A stretch of DNA of 64,000 bases from an uncultured marine group I thaumarchaeote (GCA_902590655.1 CACIXQ010000001.1:1-64000); one strand, 5' to 3'; positions 52,760 to 59,950 are shown, counted from the stretch's first letter. Translations and numbers: made by a program. The notes: generated from the sequence alone by a model not told the origin.

Positions 52760-52973
52760 AAACATCTGTGAAGAGTACAGGGCAAAGAAGCCAGTCGGTG
52801 GCATGAGATATTTAGATGGTCAGAAACGTTGCCAGAACTGTGACCTTTTCATTCACTGGGAGGGTGTCAGGTGTCCATGCTGCGCAACAAAGTTACGAGC
52901 TGGTCCAAGGCGAAAAGGCCTCAAACAACTCATGGTTGACTCCCTACAGGAAGCCATCCCAAAAACTGTCTAA
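52749..52973 (+). CDS. Small multi-cysteine zinc protein
   Basis: 74 aa from ATG at 52749 (MVCRNICEEYRAKKPVGGMR). Cysteine pairs CRNIC, RCQNCDLFIHWEGVRCPCC resemble a compact zinc ribbon followed by a basic tail (KLRAGPRRKGLKQLMVDSLQ). 11-nt overlap with the ACT-like gene before it. Function unknown; a family of such short zinc proteins is common in this group. Confidence 0.78.
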   Translation: MVCRNICEEYRAKKPVGGMRYLDGQKRCQNCDLFIHWEGVRCPCCATKLRAGPRRKGLKQLMVDSLQEAIPKTV

Positions 52974-53009
52974 AACTAGTGTTTTTGGACAAAAAAGTGT
53001 CTAAAAAGC

Positions 53010-53033
53010 AGTAAAATTAGCTGTTTTATGTAC
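53010..53033. repeat. Quasi-palindromic 24-bp element (also at 57036-57059)
   Basis: AGTAAAATTAGCTGTTTT then ATGTAC, 21 of 24 positions equal to the element at 57036-57059; similarity extends ~12 bp leftward (TGTC, A-run). It follows the zinc-protein gene ending at 52973 and may be a terminator. Confidence 0.4.
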
Positions 53034-53082
53034 TAGTTCGCTTTTCTTACTTTTCTTAAATACAAATTTTGTATGATAAGTT

Positions 53083-53196
53083 ATGGCTAACACACCTCAC
53101 TATAACAGACACCAAGAATATTTGCGGGAACACCAAAGTTTCCTAGCTCGCCTAGAGGCATCTCGTCTCAGAATTCAGCGACAAAGATCACAATAA
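53083..53196 (+). CDS. 37-aa basic protein, probably leaderless
   Basis: MANTPHYNRHQEYLREHQSF then LARLEASRLRIQRQRSQ. A single amphipathic, Arg/His/Gln-rich helix. TATA-like CTTAAATA at 53056-53062 is ~25 nt before the ATG, the usual leaderless distance, which supports expression. Could bind nucleic acid. No family recognised. Confidence 0.5.
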   Translation: MANTPHYNRHQEYLREHQSFLARLEASRLRIQRQRSQ

Positions 53197-53251
53197 TAGA
53201 AACAATAGCAATTACAATCGGAACGACATAATATTTGCGAATTGGATTCAT
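53168..53251 (-). CDS. Possible 27-aa membrane microprotein
   Basis: MNPIRKYYVVPIVIAIVSII then VIFVAEF: basic start, one membrane helix. It overlaps the 37-aa ORF on the other strand by 29 nt, so at most one of the two may be real here. It begins 8 nt before the cupredoxin gene's 3' end on the same strand. Weak call. Confidence 0.3.
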   Translation of the reverse strand: MNPIRKYYVVPIVIAIVSIIVIFVAEF

Positions 53252-53258
53252 TTCACTT

Positions 53259-55709
53259 CTATGTTACCGTGAAATATTGAACTTCTACGCTAGATAGTGG
53301 GTTGGCGGAATCAAGGTCATCCCATAGGAAAATCTCTGCTACGTAAGTACCAGGTTCGTCGGGTGTCCAGGATATTGTTTGTGTCAATGCTTGTCCCTGA
53401 GCTAGTGAACCAGTAACTGTGGAAATTGAGACTGGTGTTCCATCTTCATATTTTATCTGCACAATGTATGCGAATATCTGCGAATCATCTTTTTGGTTTA
53501 CAATGTCTGTTTCAATCTGAATTTCAGATCCTGTGGTTATTTCGTCTGATTCGGAGACAACTTCAGCTTCCGTTTCTACTGCTTCTGGTGGAGGTTCAAA
53601 CTCAATTTGTTCTGATTCGTCTTCTGTCTGCTCTGTGGCTTCAACAATTACAGTTCCTGTCATCCATGGATGAACCATGCAAAAGTAGGGGTATGTTCCT
53701 GGTTCGTCAATTCTGAGATTAAAGCTGCCGCCAGCCATCATCAAGCTTGTGTCCCAAACTCCATCTGGCCCATCAGTTGGAGTACCGGATGTTGCTGTGT
53801 GAGCTGCATTGTCATCGTTATACCAAGTAATTCCCTGCCCAGCAGATACTGTAATGGTGCTTGGAATGAAACAATCGTTGGTTTCCTCACATCCCGGCGT
53901 TGCTGAGCCTAGTGCGTTTTTCACCACTCCTGGATTGGCTTCGGCCCATGCTGCATCTGCTGCGGCTGTTGCTGCTTCTTCCGCGGCTATTGCTGCCTCC
54001 TGTGCCGCGACAAATGCTTCTATCTCAGCCGCATCACCCACAACGACGGTTCCCTGCATCCATGGGTGAACCATGCAGAAATAGTCGTATGAGCCTGGTT
54101 CGTCAAATGCATGAGAGTATGATCCACCAACCATCATCAAGCTGCTATCAAATACACCGTCTGGTCCACCAGATGATGTACCAGAGGTTGCTGTATGAGC
54201 TGCATTATCAGTATTCTCCCAAGTAACTGTCTCGCCAATGGCTATCGCGATGGTGCTGGGCATAAAACAGGTGTTGTTTTCCTCACATCCCGGGGTTGAT
54301 GAGCCTGATGTGTTGTAGACTGTGTTAGGGTTTGATATTATCGTAAAGGTTATGGTTTGTTTATCGTCCATGTTAGTGGACAAATACATTGTAATGGTAT
54401 ATGTTCCATAATCGAGGTTTTTTATGGAAGCATCATAGTTGGTTGTATCGTTGTGAAGCTGGCTCACAGTTAGGACATTGCCGTTGGAATTTGTTAGTGT
54501 AAATATTATGTCGCTTGCAGTTGAAGGTTGAGTATGGTAAATTGACACCTCAATTGATTCGTCTACACCATGATGGTATGTAGTCCTATCAGTGCTTATG
54601 GTCAATGTTGGTGTAACTTCAGGTTCTGGGATGTTGATTTGAAGTGTAATTGGTGGTGACAGTAAATTTTTGTCATCTATATTGTCTACCACTTTAATCA
54701 TCAATATGTAATCTCCAGCACTTCTATCTGCTGCCTCCCATTCAAGAGCAGGTGAGTCTTGAGCTCCTATTTGTAATGAGTTTGAGACCCACAAACCATC
54801 AGGTTTTGCTGGTAAAGGAGGAGTAAACTGTACCCAATAAGTATATGGTTGGGGCACTTCTAGTTCATTTCTTACATCTGCCATAATTCGTACGTCGTCG
54901 AATAGTGTAACTTCTGATATTGGATTGTGCATCGGATCAACAAATCTTGCATTACTCAAAGTAACAGTCTCAGATTCTGCAGCTGTTTCAGCCTCAGATT
55001 CGGGTGGTAGCACAGTAACAATAAAGCTCTTGCTGCCTTCATGACCGTATTGGTTTAGTCCATTACATGTTACAATGGTTGTTCCAGGTGGGAATGTCAT
55101 GCTCATTGTAAATACTGGGACTGGTGGTGGATTTGTCATATGGCCTGCGGAATCATTGCATGTCACCGATTCTAAATACGAGCCAGACGAGACGTCGTCA
55201 TGGCGCACTGTCCAAGATAGGCTGTACCCAGTTGCGTTTAGTGCTGTGCGGGTTACTTCTAAGTAGTTTTCTCGCAGTGGATTACTATAAAGTAATTCAT
55301 CTACTCCATCAAACCTAAGTTCGATTGGCTCAGAAGATGGTTCACCAACAATTACAGTTCCTTGCATCCAGGGATGAACCATACAATGGTAGGGATATGT
55401 TCCTGCTTCATCTAATGTAACAGAAAAACTGCCACCAGCCATCATCAAGCTGGTGTCCCAAACTCCGTCTGGTCCATCTTCAGTTGTACCAGATGTTGCT
55501 GTATGAGCTGCATTGTCAGTGTTTTCCCAAGTCACTGTTTCGCCAACACTAATTGTAACAGTGCTTGGGATGAAACAGGAGTTGGTTTCCTCACATCCCG
55601 GCGTTGCTGAGCCTAGTGCGTTTGTTACAGTAGCGTCTGCAAACGCTCCGGGAACCGCAAAAACTCCGATAGAAAAAATTACTAAAACTGAAAAAAGCAA
55701 ATATCGCAT
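53259..55709 (-). CDS. Secreted three-cupredoxin protein
   Basis: 816 aa with signal peptide (LFSVLVIFSIGVFAVPGAFA). Three blue-copper domains at about 25-120, 465-560 and 590-690; each has the first His in NAAHTATSG and the CMVHPWM ligand trio (YPYHCMVHPWM, YDYFCMVHPWM, YPYFCMVHPWM). Between the first and second are Ig-like β-domains; between the second and third is an Ala-rich helix (EAFVAAQEAAIAAEEAATAA). Thaumarchaea use many such extracellular copper proteins in electron transfer around ammonia oxidation. No C-terminal anchor. Upstream elements shared with the gene at 56.0 kb. Confidence 0.9.
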   Translation of the reverse strand: MRYLLFSVLVIFSIGVFAVPGAFADATVTNALGSATPGCEETNSCFIPSTVTISVGETVTWENTDNAAHTATSGTTEDGPDGVWDTSLMMAGGSFSVTLDEAGTYPYHCMVHPWMQGTVIVGEPSSEPIELRFDGVDELLYSNPLRENYLEVTRTALNATGYSLSWTVRHDDVSSGSYLESVTCNDSAGHMTNPPPVPVFTMSMTFPPGTTIVTCNGLNQYGHEGSKSFIVTVLPPESEAETAAESETVTLSNARFVDPMHNPISEVTLFDDVRIMADVRNELEVPQPYTYWVQFTPPLPAKPDGLWVSNSLQIGAQDSPALEWEAADRSAGDYILMIKVVDNIDDKNLLSPPITLQINIPEPEVTPTLTISTDRTTYHHGVDESIEVSIYHTQPSTASDIIFTLTNSNGNVLTVSQLHNDTTNYDASIKNLDYGTYTITMYLSTNMDDKQTITFTIISNPNTVYNTSGSSTPGCEENNTCFMPSTIAIAIGETVTWENTDNAAHTATSGTSSGGPDGVFDSSLMMVGGSYSHAFDEPGSYDYFCMVHPWMQGTVVVGDAAEIEAFVAAQEAAIAAEEAATAAADAAWAEANPGVVKNALGSATPGCEETNDCFIPSTITVSAGQGITWYNDDNAAHTATSGTPTDGPDGVWDTSLMMAGGSFNLRIDEPGTYPYFCMVHPWMTGTVIVEATEQTEDESEQIEFEPPPEAVETEAEVVSESDEITTGSEIQIETDIVNQKDDSQIFAYIVQIKYEDGTPVSISTVTGSLAQGQALTQTISWTPDEPGTYVAEIFLWDDLDSANPLSSVEVQYFTVT

Positions 55710-55731
55710 TCTCTCTGGATCGCAGACTTTT

Positions 55732-55739
55732 AGTTAAGT
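55732..55739 (-). promoter_or_regulatory. Core promoter box of the cupredoxin gene
   Basis: ACTTAACTAAAA on the minus strand, 23 nt from the ATG at 55709. The same ACTTAACTRAAA box lies 24 nt before the gene at 56903, so the two share a core promoter with leaderless spacing. Confidence 0.5.
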
Positions 55740-55761
55740 CTGAGCTAGACATGCATTGAAA

Positions 55762-55780
55762 TGTATGCATAATGTATGCA
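55762..55780. promoter_or_regulatory. TGYATGCATWWTGYATGCA element, copy 1 (cupredoxin gene)
   Basis: TGTATGCATAATGTATGCA: two TGTATGCA half-sites exactly 11 bp apart, one helical turn. The element sits 23 bp upstream of the core promoter box. A matching pair occurs upstream of the gene at 56903. Candidate binding site for a dimeric regulator. Confidence 0.5.
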
Positions 55781-55835
55781 AATCACAACTCGAATTATGA
55801 TTGTAAAATTCTTCTGGAAGATTGTTAAACAAGAG

Positions 55836-55956
55836 TCTAGGCACACTAATCGTCTTTTTAGGACGATTAAGGATGGTTTTGTAATAATATTCCAGAGGAA
55901 TATGAAGTGTTTCTCCCGTGCCTAGAGTCGTCTTTTTAGGACGATTCTGTTTTTTT
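55836..55956. repeat. Three-hairpin composite element with flanking 9-bp inverted repeat
   Basis: Left arm TCTAGGCAC (55836-55844) and right arm GTGCCTAGA (55918-55926). Hairpin 1: TAATCGTC/GACGATTA with loop TTTTTAG (55847-55869). Hairpin 2: ATATTCC/GGAATAT with loop AGA (55887-55903). Hairpin 3: same stem-loop sequence as hairpin 1 with TCGTC, T5, AGGACGATT in common (55923-55949), followed by seven T (55950-55956). Hairpins 1 and 3 share 19 identical bases. May be a small RNA with terminator on the plus strand or a MITE-like insertion. Confidence 0.7.
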
Positions 55957-55980
55957 AAAAGTACAATGAATATGGTACTT
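55955..55980 (-). terminator. Possible terminator of the NNAGWWA gene (minus strand)
   Basis: AAGTAC/GTACTT hairpin (55959-55964 with 55975-55980) followed on the minus strand by TTTT, 33 nt beyond the stop of the gene that ends at 56013. Confidence 0.4.
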
Positions 55981-56012
55981 GTGCCTGTTACAAAATGGTG
56001 TATCAGTGGTGT

Positions 56013-56903
56013 CTAAACCTGAATTAGGCCTTGCTGAATCAAGTACGTTATTGCGTTGACGAATGTCTCATCATCGATTGTTCCATCTGCCCACCAACCT
56101 GCTGTATTCTTTATCCATTCAGGAACTTCACCGCCTCCACTTCCAGATTCAGTAGATGGAATAACAATTATGTTATTTTGAATGAGATATGAAATTCCCT
56201 CCAAGAATGATGCGTCGTTTATGTTTCCGTTGGCCCACCACCCTGCATTATTTTTTACCCAATCTGGAATGGTGATTTCTAATTCTGGCTCTTCAGCTTC
56301 TGGCTCTGGTTTTAAATCTGGCTCAGTTGTAGGATTCAAGAAAACAAATGATTTTATTATTTCCTTAATTTGTTGTAGAGTTTCTGGATCAGCCTTTGAG
56401 CCATCTATGGTTGTTCTAGATATTATCTCAACATAACTTCTACCGTCAAATATATGTGCATTAATTGAATGAATTTTGCCGTATATGTTGTATTTCATAT
56501 CCATCATCCATACTTTTCTGCCTTCGTTTGTGTAAGTAACTTCTTTATCGATCTTTTGAAAATCATAACACCCAGCCCATTCAAAAATTTCATCATCATA
56601 CACCTCGTTTACACAATACCATTTACCTTGGTGTTGCATCTCATTATGAATATCTCTATCAGTAAGCTCATAATCTTCGAGTAATGTCCAACCAATCATT
56701 CTGATCATAGATTGTTGTTCATCTTCCTGAAAGAGATGAGTCTCTGTGTCCGCGTAATACCAACAGCATGGCAGTTCAACCGTGAAGCTTTCATTAGGAG
56801 ATGTAAATAGAATAACATCATCACTGTCTGTTTCAGCAAACACATTTGGAACCATAATTCCAATCATACAAACCACAAGAATTGAAAGTAGCAGGTACTT
56901 CAT
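56013..56903 (-). CDS. Secreted protein with two C-terminal NNAGWWA repeats
   Basis: 296 aa with a signal peptide (LLSILVVCMIGIMVPNVFA). A mature domain with several tryptophans and a Cys pair (LPCCWYYAD; later GCYDF) is followed by an acidic linker and two repeats, IPDWVKNNAGWWANGNIND and VPEWIKNTAGWWADGTIDD. Same repeat as in the gene at 26.6 kb. It shares its core promoter and an upstream 19-bp element with the cupredoxin gene next to it, suggesting co-regulated envelope function. Function otherwise unknown. Confidence 0.8.
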   Translation of the reverse strand: MKYLLLSILVVCMIGIMVPNVFAETDSDDVILFTSPNESFTVELPCCWYYADTETHLFQEDEQQSMIRMIGWTLLEDYELTDRDIHNEMQHQGKWYCVNEVYDDEIFEWAGCYDFQKIDKEVTYTNEGRKVWMMDMKYNIYGKIHSINAHIFDGRSYVEIISRTTIDGSKADPETLQQIKEIIKSFVFLNPTTEPDLKPEPEAEEPELEITIPDWVKNNAGWWANGNINDASFLEGISYLIQNNIIVIPSTESGSGGGEVPEWIKNTAGWWADGTIDDETFVNAITYLIQQGLIQV

Positions 56904-56926
56904 TCCATTACAATTAATCTAGTTTC

Positions 56927-56934
56927 AGTTAAGT
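56927..56934 (-). promoter_or_regulatory. Core promoter box of the gene at 56903
   Basis: ACTTAACTGAAA on the minus strand, 24 nt before the ATG at 56903, matching the cupredoxin promoter box almost base for base. Confidence 0.5.
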
Positions 56935-56977
56935 TTGATCACTATACCACGTTTTGAACATGATTTAGGCATTAATA

Positions 56978-56996
56978 TGCATGCATTTTGCATGCA
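56978..56996. promoter_or_regulatory. TGYATGCATWWTGYATGCA element, copy 2
   Basis: TGCATGCATTTTGCATGCA: two TGCATGCA half-sites 11 bp apart. It lies 44 bp from the core promoter box, against 23 bp at the cupredoxin gene, a difference of 21 bp or two helical turns, so both face the same side of the DNA. Confidence 0.5.
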
Positions 56997-57035
56997 TTAA
57001 CATAACATTCTAAGCCATAAAACATGTCAAAAACT

Positions 57036-57059
57036 ACTAAAATAAGCTGTTTTTTGTAC
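57036..57059. repeat. Quasi-palindromic 24-bp element (also at 53010-53033)
   Basis: ACTAAAATAAGCTGTTTT-type sequence ending GTAC, matching 21 of 24 positions with 53010-53033. A-run, AGCT centre, T-run: could work as a two-way terminator. Here it lies just past the stop of the zinc-protein gene at 57078; at 53.0 kb it lies just past the zinc-protein gene ending at 52973. Confidence 0.4.
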
Positions 57060-57077
57060 CAAATCTAGGCGTAAAAC

Positions 57078-57344
57078 CTACCAAAAACCGAAATGTGCGG
57101 TCTTGATATGATGTTGAAACTTCTCGCGTTCGATCCATGCGCTGTCCTTCAAAGGATCACATTGTGGACACTTTACCCGTGGTGCTGGCATTGTAGTATC
57201 CAGGGAAGCCTCTTCTGGTTTTTGATGATCGCAATCATGTGGCCTTTCCATGTTGATATCAAAGAGTCTCCATTTTCCGGTATTTTCAAACCAGTTTTGG
57301 TCCCAAGTGAAATGACCATCTACGCCACATTTCTTACAAATCAT
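57078..57344 (-). CDS. Small zinc-binding protein
   Basis: 88 aa. MICKKCGVDGHFTWDQNWFE has a CxxC, and HDCDHQ, VKCPQCDPLKDS and FQHHIKTAHFGFW supply further Cys/His ligands, enough for one or two zinc sites. Several tryptophans. Function unknown. It lies 24 nt past the GGGP synthase gene on the same strand, probably co-transcribed. Confidence 0.75.
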   Translation of the reverse strand: MICKKCGVDGHFTWDQNWFENTGKWRLFDINMERPHDCDHQKPEEASLDTTMPAPRVKCPQCDPLKDSAWIEREKFQHHIKTAHFGFW

Positions 57345-57368
57345 AATACTCCCCAGATGATATTATTT

Positions 57369-58154
57369 TCAGATTGATTTGAGGATGTCTGTGAATTTTT
57401 TTAAACCGCCGGTTTGCTCCAGCAACGTTCCGATCACCAAGCCGTCCGCTCCGGCCTTGATCATGGCGCTGGCCGTTTTTGCCGATCTAATGCCTCCACC
57501 AACCATGATAAATCCGTCAAATACCATTCTGACGGTCTGAATCATCTCTGGGGTGACACTTTGCTTAGCTCCGGATCCCGCTTCTAAATATACGAATCTC
57601 ATACCCATGTATTGGGCGGCCATTGCGTAAGCTGCGGCGATCTTTGGCTTGTCAAAAGGTATGCCTCTGGCGTTGCCAAAGAACCAAGCCGAGGTGCCTT
57701 CTCCAATTATCAGATATGCTGTTGGGAGGGCCTCCAATTTCATCTTCCTCACCAGGGGCGCTCCGAGCGCCTGTGCCTGGGTGATGTAATATGGGTTCTC
57801 CGAGTTCATCAAACAACTAAACAATATTGCATGTGCTTTTGGGACTACTCCGGTGATATTTCCAGGAAATAGGACAATCTCTAGTTTGGTCTTTCTCCTC
57901 AAGATTCTGACTGCCCTATCCATCCCCATTTGGTCGGTTGCGGATGAGCCTCCAACCAGAATTACGGGGTAAAAGTCCTTGATGTTTTTGGTCGCATTGA
58001 AGAGTTCCTTTGCCATCTTTTCGACGCTAGCTGTGGAGCTAAAGTTCTCAGAATCAACTAGCAAAAATATGGCTGTTTTACCCCCCTTTTTGCACTTTTT
58101 TAGCCTAGTTTCGACCTTATTTCGCATACCTACGGTACGATCGAAACGTGGCAT
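57369..58154 (-). CDS. Geranylgeranylglyceryl phosphate synthase
   Basis: 261-aa (βα)8 barrel. FLLVDSENF near the start, VILVGGSSATDQ, LFPGNITGVV, YLIIGEGTSAWFFGNAR, YLEAGSGAKQSV and FIMVGGGIRSAKTA are hallmarks of GGGPS group II. It makes the first ether bond of archaeal membrane lipids from sn-glycerol-1-phosphate and GGPP. Base composition is more GC-rich than its neighbours. Divergent from an HTH gene whose start is 40 bp away. Confidence 0.94.
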   Translation of the reverse strand: MPRFDRTVGMRNKVETRLKKCKKGGKTAIFLLVDSENFSSTASVEKMAKELFNATKNIKDFYPVILVGGSSATDQMGMDRAVRILRRKTKLEIVLFPGNITGVVPKAHAILFSCLMNSENPYYITQAQALGAPLVRKMKLEALPTAYLIIGEGTSAWFFGNARGIPFDKPKIAAAYAMAAQYMGMRFVYLEAGSGAKQSVTPEMIQTVRMVFDGFIMVGGGIRSAKTASAMIKAGADGLVIGTLLEQTGGLKKFTDILKSI

Positions 58155-58172
58155 TAAAACTTAATTGAAAGA

Positions 58173-58194
58173 AGCTATACTGTTTTGTATAGCT
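58173..58194. promoter_or_regulatory. Inverted repeat abutting the HTH gene start, possible autoregulatory site
   Basis: AGCTATAC (58173-58180) and GTATAGCT (58187-58194) are perfect 8-bp inverted repeats with a 6-bp spacer, ending immediately before the ATG at 58195. In DNA it could be an operator covering the initiation region; in RNA it could hide the start. Confidence 0.45.
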
Positions 58195-58554
58195 ATGAGC
58201 GACCCCAATAAATCCAATTTTAACACAATTATACAAGAAATTATCAAAAAATCACTGTTTACAGAGCGACAAATTGAAATTATTCTAAAACAGAAGAAAA
58301 TGTTGCAGGTAGAGTTTGGTGTGTCTAAGGGTGCCTACTACAGGCAGCTAGGCCAGGCACGAAGTAAGATTGAGAGCCTGTACTATACCATTCTACTCCT
58401 GCAGGCGTATGATGTGATACTTCCTGAGAGTGATGTGATGTTTAGGCTCGCAGAACAGCTTAATGTGATGAAAGATAGTGACTTTACGCCTGAAAACGAG
58501 AGTCAGATCATGGATGTTGTAGAGAAAGCTGTGAAACAGTTAGTTAACATGTGA
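58195..58554 (+). CDS. Small helix-turn-helix protein
   Basis: 119 aa from the ATG at 58195 (MSDPNKSNFNTIIQEIIKKS); a TTG at 58165 is ignored because the region is an inverted repeat. LFTERQIEIILKQKKMLQVE followed by FGVSKGAYYRQLGQARSKIE resembles a σ4-like or resolvase-like HTH. Helical C-terminus (EQLNVMKDSDFTPENESQIM). Probable DNA-binding regulator; the adjacent palindrome hints at autoregulation. Confidence 0.68.
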   Translation: MSDPNKSNFNTIIQEIIKKSLFTERQIEIILKQKKMLQVEFGVSKGAYYRQLGQARSKIESLYYTILLLQAYDVILPESDVMFRLAEQLNVMKDSDFTPENESQIMDVVEKAVKQLVNM

Positions 58555-58663
58555 TTTTGTTTGTGAGTTTCATTAGCAAAATTTGTGATGTTATGATTTT
58601 TTATTCGTAAATTGTAAACTAATGTTGTCCCGTTATGATAAATCATCTCATTGTTAGTTTGTT

Positions 58664-59239
58664 GTGATGATAATTGACATCCCTGATACAGGCATCATGT
58701 TGGTTGCAGTGCTAGCATTTCTCAGTGGTATTGTAACTTTGTACTTGTACAACAAGACAAGAACGGTGGGAGTTTCGGAAAAGATTGCTCCAACTAACCT
58801 GGAACGCATCGACTACTACGAAAAGGAGATGATTGATATGAAAATACGCCTAGATGTTATGGAATTAGATGGTGAAGAGTACACAAAACCAGACTTGCCA
58901 ACGAAAAAAGTAACGTCTTTTGACGTACCAGAAGTGAAGGAACCAGAATTTGTTGCTCCAAAACCAAAGGCAGCAGCACGAGTTCCTAACATGAGTTTTG
59001 AAAAGTCAGTTACATTTGTGTTAGAAAAAATCACAGAAGGTCCGATGACATCACGTGATATTGAAGTGACATTAGGAAAATCACGTGAACATGTTTCACG
59101 GTTGATGAAAAAGTTGTTTGAGGACAATCTTGTTGGTAGAGATACTTCTACCAGACCTTACAGATACACAATTACCGAAAAAGGTAGAGAACGAATTGGT
59201 TCTGGTGATGGTGGCGTTGTTTACGCAGTATCACAGTAA
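58664..59239 (+). CDS. Membrane-anchored winged-helix protein
   Basis: 191 aa from GTG (or ATG at 58667). One N-terminal helix (GIMLVAVLAFLSGIVTLYLY, about 9-28), a coiled-coil/linker region, then a C-terminal winged helix: VTFVLEKITEGPMTSRDIEV, TLGKSREHVSRLMKKLFEDN and YRYTITEKGRERIG. DNA binding from a membrane-tethered position; second such protein in the window after the one at 19.9-20.8 kb. Preceded by ~109 bp with no gene. Confidence 0.8.
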   Translation: MMIIDIPDTGIMLVAVLAFLSGIVTLYLYNKTRTVGVSEKIAPTNLERIDYYEKEMIDMKIRLDVMELDGEEYTKPDLPTKKVTSFDVPEVKEPEFVAPKPKAAARVPNMSFEKSVTFVLEKITEGPMTSRDIEVTLGKSREHVSRLMKKLFEDNLVGRDTSTRPYRYTITEKGRERIGSGDGGVVYAVSQ

Positions 59240-59243
59240 GAGT

Positions 59244-59627
59244 CTAAGGATGTTTTTGTGCTATACGAATGATTTGGTATGACCACTCTCTTCCTACACG
59301 TGCACGCTCAATCTTGTTTCGTGAGGCAAATCTTGCCAAATAGGTAGAAACTATGCTTAGTTTGATAGGCTCATTGTACTCGTCTTCGTACTTTTCAAGC
59401 ACGTCTGAGGAGGTGAATTTGCCTGCTGGGAAGTGATTCTCTACGACATTCCATATCTTGCCTCCTACGGAGTCCAAGTCTGGTGTCTGTTCCTCCTCTA
59501 TGTTCATCAAATCCATTAATTCGAAGAGTTTGAGGACTTTGTCTTTGGTGACGTTACCCTCAATGTCAAACTTGAATTTGGCCCCTTCGGTGTCCTCTAG
59601 GTTTATTCGTATCCTTTTCTGTTTCAT
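59244..59627 (-). CDS. Conserved protein with C-terminal winged helix
   Basis: 127 aa. A β-rich start (MKQKRIRINLEDTEGAKFKF) and a helical/winged C-terminal part (FTSSDVLEKYEDEYNEPIKL, SIVSTYLARFASRNKIERAR). Could be a DNA-binding protein; it starts next to the putative replication origin, which makes a replication-linked role worth testing. Convergent with the membrane wHTH gene. Confidence 0.68.
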   Translation of the reverse strand: MKQKRIRINLEDTEGAKFKFDIEGNVTKDKVLKLFELMDLMNIEEEQTPDLDSVGGKIWNVVENHFPAGKFTSSDVLEKYEDEYNEPIKLSIVSTYLARFASRNKIERARVGREWSYQIIRIAQKHP

Positions 59628-59755
59628 ATCGAGATCTATGAGGATCCTGTGTTAACACTTCAATGGATCCTACAAGTTTTGTTAACAAACGAATTTGTTA
59701 AGATTGACTGCCTGGTCCACGCTGGCCTGTTTTTGGTTGTTAACAGAGGCTGGAC

Positions 59756-59770
59756 TGGAAATAAGGGGGT
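59756..59770 (+). repeat. ORB-like origin repeat 1
   Basis: TGGAAATAAGGGGGT, with the TGGAAA...GGGGG core of archaeal (mini-)ORB elements recognised by Orc1/Cdc6. Exactly repeated 38 bp further on in the same direction. Confidence 0.65.
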
Positions 59771-59791
59771 AAGGTTTGGTTTTGTGCCTAG

Positions 59792-59810
59792 AGTGGAAAT
59801 AAGGGGGTGT
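59792..59810 (+). repeat. ORB-like origin repeat 2
   Basis: AGTGGAAATAAGGGGGTGT; its central 15 bp (59794-59808) equal repeat 1. Same strand and one G-string each. Confidence 0.65.
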
Positions 59811-59932
59811 TTTTGGTCTCTTAACATGTGTTAAGGGTCTTATTAACACCATTAACAAGCAAATAAGCCCATTTTTACCTTCTTTTGTAAAAATATAACC
59901 CGTTATTAACAAATCTCTTCGTTGTGAACCCA

Positions 59933-59950
59933 CACACCTTGGTTTCTACT
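59933..59950 (-). repeat. Degenerate inverted ORB-like repeat
   Basis: Read on the minus strand, AGTAGAAACCAAGGTGTGT, matching repeat 2 at 14 of 19 positions and pointing the opposite way across the AT-rich stretch (the match runs one base further, to 59932), the usual arrangement around an unwinding element. Confidence 0.4.

Larger units (their letters stand above)
55710..56012. other. 303-bp intergenic region with regulatory and hairpin elements
   Basis: Between the cupredoxin start and the stop of the NNAGWWA gene upstream on the same strand. It holds a core promoter (AGTTAAGT 55732-55739), the TGYATGCATWWTGYATGCA element (55762-55780), a three-hairpin element (55836-55956) and a minus-strand terminator hairpin (55959-55980). 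I see no coding sequence. Confidence 0.7.

Noticed and set aside
53426-55737. Several plus-strand frames inside the cupredoxin gene
   Set aside because: Leu/Ser-rich translations that mirror the repeated cupredoxin domains; no start signals.
55918-59793. GTGCCTAGAGT shared by 55918-55928 and 59784-59794
   Set aside because: An 11-bp match between two distant places in 64 kb is not convincing without further copies.
59649-59933. Open frames on both strands (59649-59834 plus, 59682-59933 minus) in the origin region
   Set aside because: They run through the ORB repeats, have no plausible start signals or protein-like composition, and lie in DNA better explained as an origin.
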